Assembly (NCBI GenBank): GCA_032718475.1
Contig: JAUCBJ010007997.1
Span: 22,342 to 86,341, forward strand
Reading direction: 5' to 3'
Origin: Nemertoderma westbladi
Lineage: Eukaryota; Xenacoelomorpha; Nemertodermatida; Nemertodermatidae
DNA length: 64,000 bases
Of this stretch, positions 61,480 to 64,000 are shown piece by piece. The notes under the pieces were generated by a model. It was not told the origin of the DNA and did no database searches. It saw only the letters and a program-made list of their open reading frames with translations. Positions within the stretch are counted from its first letter, which is position 1. Every line of letters starts with the position of its first letter. The translations under genes were made by a program, and so were the position numbers.

Positions 61480-63540
61480 TACAAATTACGGTATGTTCCA
61501 ATATAGATTGCACCCAGTTCAGTAAACAATGACTTTCCTTATGTACTGTATGTACGATATTGTTTATACACCGTTCTACAAATAACAATAGATTCTAAAC
61601 CAAAACACATTATTACGGTATATTCCAATATTGCTTACACCCAGTTCAGTAAATATGAATTCCCGTATGTAACTCAGTTCAGTAAATATGAATTCCCGTA
61701 TGTACTGTATGTACGATATTGTTTATACACCGTTCGTTCTGAAAATAACGTTCTACAAATAACAATAGATTCTAAACCAAAACACATTATTACGGTATAT
61801 TCCAATATTGCTTACACCCAGTTCAGTAAATATGAATTCCCGTATGTAACTCAGTTCAGTAAATATGAATTCCCGTATGTACTGTATGTACGATATTGTT
61901 TATACACCGTTCTACAAATAACAATAGATTCTAAACCAAAACACATTATTACGGTATATTCCAATATTGCTTACACCCAGTTCAGTAAATATGAATTCCC
62001 GTATGCACTGTATGTACGATATTGTTTATACACCGTTCTACAAATAACAATAGATTCTAAACCAAAACACATTATTACGGTATATTCCAATATTGCTTAC
62101 ACCCAGTTCAGTAAATATGAATTCCCGTATGTACTGTATGTACGATATTGTTTATACACCGTTCTGAAAATAACGTTCTGAAAATAACAATAGATTCTAA
62201 ACCAAAACACATTATTACGGTATATTCCAATATTGCTTACACCCAGTTCAGTAAATATGAATTCCCGTATGCACTGTATGTACGATATTGTTTATACACC
62301 GTTCTACAAATAACAATAGATTCTAAACCAAAACACATTATTACGGTATATTCCAATATTGCTTACACCCAGTTCAGTAAATATGAATTCCCGTATGTAC
62401 TGTATGTACGATATTGTTTATACACCGTTCTGAAAATAACGTTCTGAAAATAACAATAGATTCTAAACCAAAACACATTATTACGGTATATTCCAATATT
62501 GCTTACACCCAGTTCAGTAAATATGAATTCCCGTATGTACTGTATGTACGATATTGTTTATACACCGTTCTACAAATAACAATAGATTCTAAACCAAAAC
62601 ACATTATTACGGTATATTCCAATATTGCTTACACCCAGTTCAGTAAATATGAATTCCCGTATGTACTGTATGTACGATATTGTTTATACACCGTTCTGTA
62701 ACGTTCTGAAATAACAATAGATTCTAAACCAAAACACATTATTACGGTATATTCCAATATTGCTTACACCCAGTTCAGTAAATATGAATTCCCGTATGTA
62801 CTGTATGTACGATATTGTTTATACACCGTTCTACAAATAACAATAGATTCTAAACCAAAACACATTATTACGGTATATTCCAATATTGCTTACACCCAGT
62901 TCAGTAAATATGAATTCCCGTATGTACTGTATGTACGATATTGTTTATACACCGTTCTACAAATAACAATAGATTCTAAACCAAAACACATTATTACGGT
63001 ATATTCCAATATTGCTTACACCCAGTTCAGTAAATATGAATTCCCGTATGTACTGTATGTACGATATTGTTTATACACCGTTCTACAAATAACAATAGAT
63101 TCTAAACCAAAACACATTATTACGGTATATTCCAATATTGCTTACACCCAGTTCAGTAAATATGAATTCCCGTATGTACTGTATGTACGATATTGTTTAT
63201 ACACCGTTCGTACAAATAACAATAGATTCTAAACCAAAACACATTATTACGGTATATTCCAATATTGCTTACACCCAGTTCAGTAAATATGAATTCCCGT
63301 ATGTACTGTATGTACGATATTGTTTATACACCGTTCGTACGTTCTGAAAATAACAATAGATTCTAAACCAAAACACATTATTACGGTATATTCCAATATT
63401 GCTTACACCCAGTTCAGTAAAATATGAATTCCCGTATGTACTGTATGTACGATATTGTTTATACACCGTTCTGACAAATAACAATAGATTCTAAACCAAA
63501 ACACATTATTACGGTATATTCCAATTCTTGCTTACATATT
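61480..63540. repeat. About 126-bp tandem repeat, about 15 copies
   Basis: Each unit has ACAATAGATTCTAAACCAAA, ATTACGGTATATTCCAATAT, CCCAGTTCAGTAAATATGAA and GTACTGTATGTACGATATTG. Units alternate between TTCTACAAATAAC and TTCTGAAAATAACGTTCTGAAAATAAC at the joint, so spacing varies from about 121 to 145 bp. Both edges are degenerate. Open frames here are repeat artefacts. Confidence 0.93.
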
Positions 63541-63690
63541 GTTCAGTACAATATATGAATTCCCATATGTACATTATTTCCAAAAATAATATTTTTTATA
63601 TTTTTCCAAAAGCAGTTCAAAAGTAAGTTCAGTAATAATCCATATTACTATAAACCCAAATCCCAAGCACCAATATTAACTACACACATT
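63541..63690. other. AT-rich spacer
   Basis: No feature recognised. Confidence 0.5.
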
Positions 63691-64000
63691 GCTGAGAAAA
63701 ATCATGACTAGAATTTAACCCTCTGATATTACAGTAGTAAGTAAAGTTCCAATCCAGAAATTTTCACGCTTTCTCAGCCTGTTTTCCACATTAGCCTCGC
63801 AGTTAATTAATTGATCAATTAGCATGAAGGATAAACCCTCAATCTTACAATTGTGATTATCTACGAAATGTGCACCAATACTGCAAGTGCGTTTCAAAAA
63901 CTTGATATGTGATTTATAGCCATCGAACCCATTTCAAAATAGAAAACTTAAGGATGATCGAGTAGTTCGTGGATGCTTTAAGTGTGAGAAGCGGTCGTGT
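63691..64000 (-). pseudogene. GIY-YIG-type retroelement C-terminal remnant, runs off window
   Basis: On the minus strand a frame reads SIGAHFVDNHNCKIEGLSF, then LRKRENFWIGTL before stopping. This resembles the C-terminal half of the GIY-YIG endonuclease of Penelope-like and related elements (HF...H...L.F followed by RE.FWI..L.T). The catalytic GIY and YIG part would lie beyond base 64000 or is lost. Identification is by eye. Confidence 0.4.

Overview
The window is nuclear DNA from a multicellular animal, most likely an aquatic invertebrate. The evidence is spliced exons with GT/AG borders, intact BEL/Pao and Ty3/Gypsy LTR retrotransposons, several non-LTR (LINE) families, a tRNA-derived SINE, Helitron-like elements, and long satellite and minisatellite arrays in AT-rich DNA. 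The species cannot be named from the sequence. Nothing bacterial is present.

Layout. (1) 1-10583: the 3' part of a BEL/Pao element whose 5' LTR lies outside the window. It has an intact 1736-codon gag-pol frame, an array of about 20 short hairpin repeats, a second ORF of 844 codons, a purine tract and a probable 3' LTR. The second ORF combines an RNase D/WRN-like DEDD 3'-5' exonuclease signature with three CCHC zinc knuckles. I know of no standard BEL element built like this, so it is my best candidate for something undescribed. (2) 10584-27487: about 17 kb of a 50/55-bp satellite with higher-order structure. (3) 27488-29170: retroelement debris, a C-rich repeat and a SINE. (4) 29171-56532: an easily missed host gene. 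Three short exons (29171-29278, 47172-47292, 56404-56532) encode the C-to-H helices of a globin with correctly spaced CD1 Phe, E7 His and F8 His. Intron phases match the conserved B12.2 and G7.0 positions plus an extra intron at E10.2. The first coding exon (A and B helices) is not in the window. The two visible introns are 17.9 kb and 9.1 kb.

The 17.9-kb intron holds four minisatellites (54-bp x33, 32-bp x44, 24-bp x87, 39-bp x32). The 24-bp array grew out of a LINE reading frame. The 39-bp array is split by three head-to-tail Helitron-like elements. The 9.1-kb intron holds a complete Gypsy element with identical 233-bp LTRs, a 4-bp target duplication and a textbook GGGAAAC -1 frameshift heptamer between gag and pol, followed by several LINE copies. 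(5) 56533-64000: nested and broken LINEs on both strands, a TA microsatellite, a 126-bp tandem repeat and a GIY-YIG-like retroelement remnant.

In functional terms, one plausible working host gene (a globin) is embedded in repeats. The two LTR elements each carry the parts needed for reverse transcription and integration. The remaining features are decayed or non-autonomous passengers.
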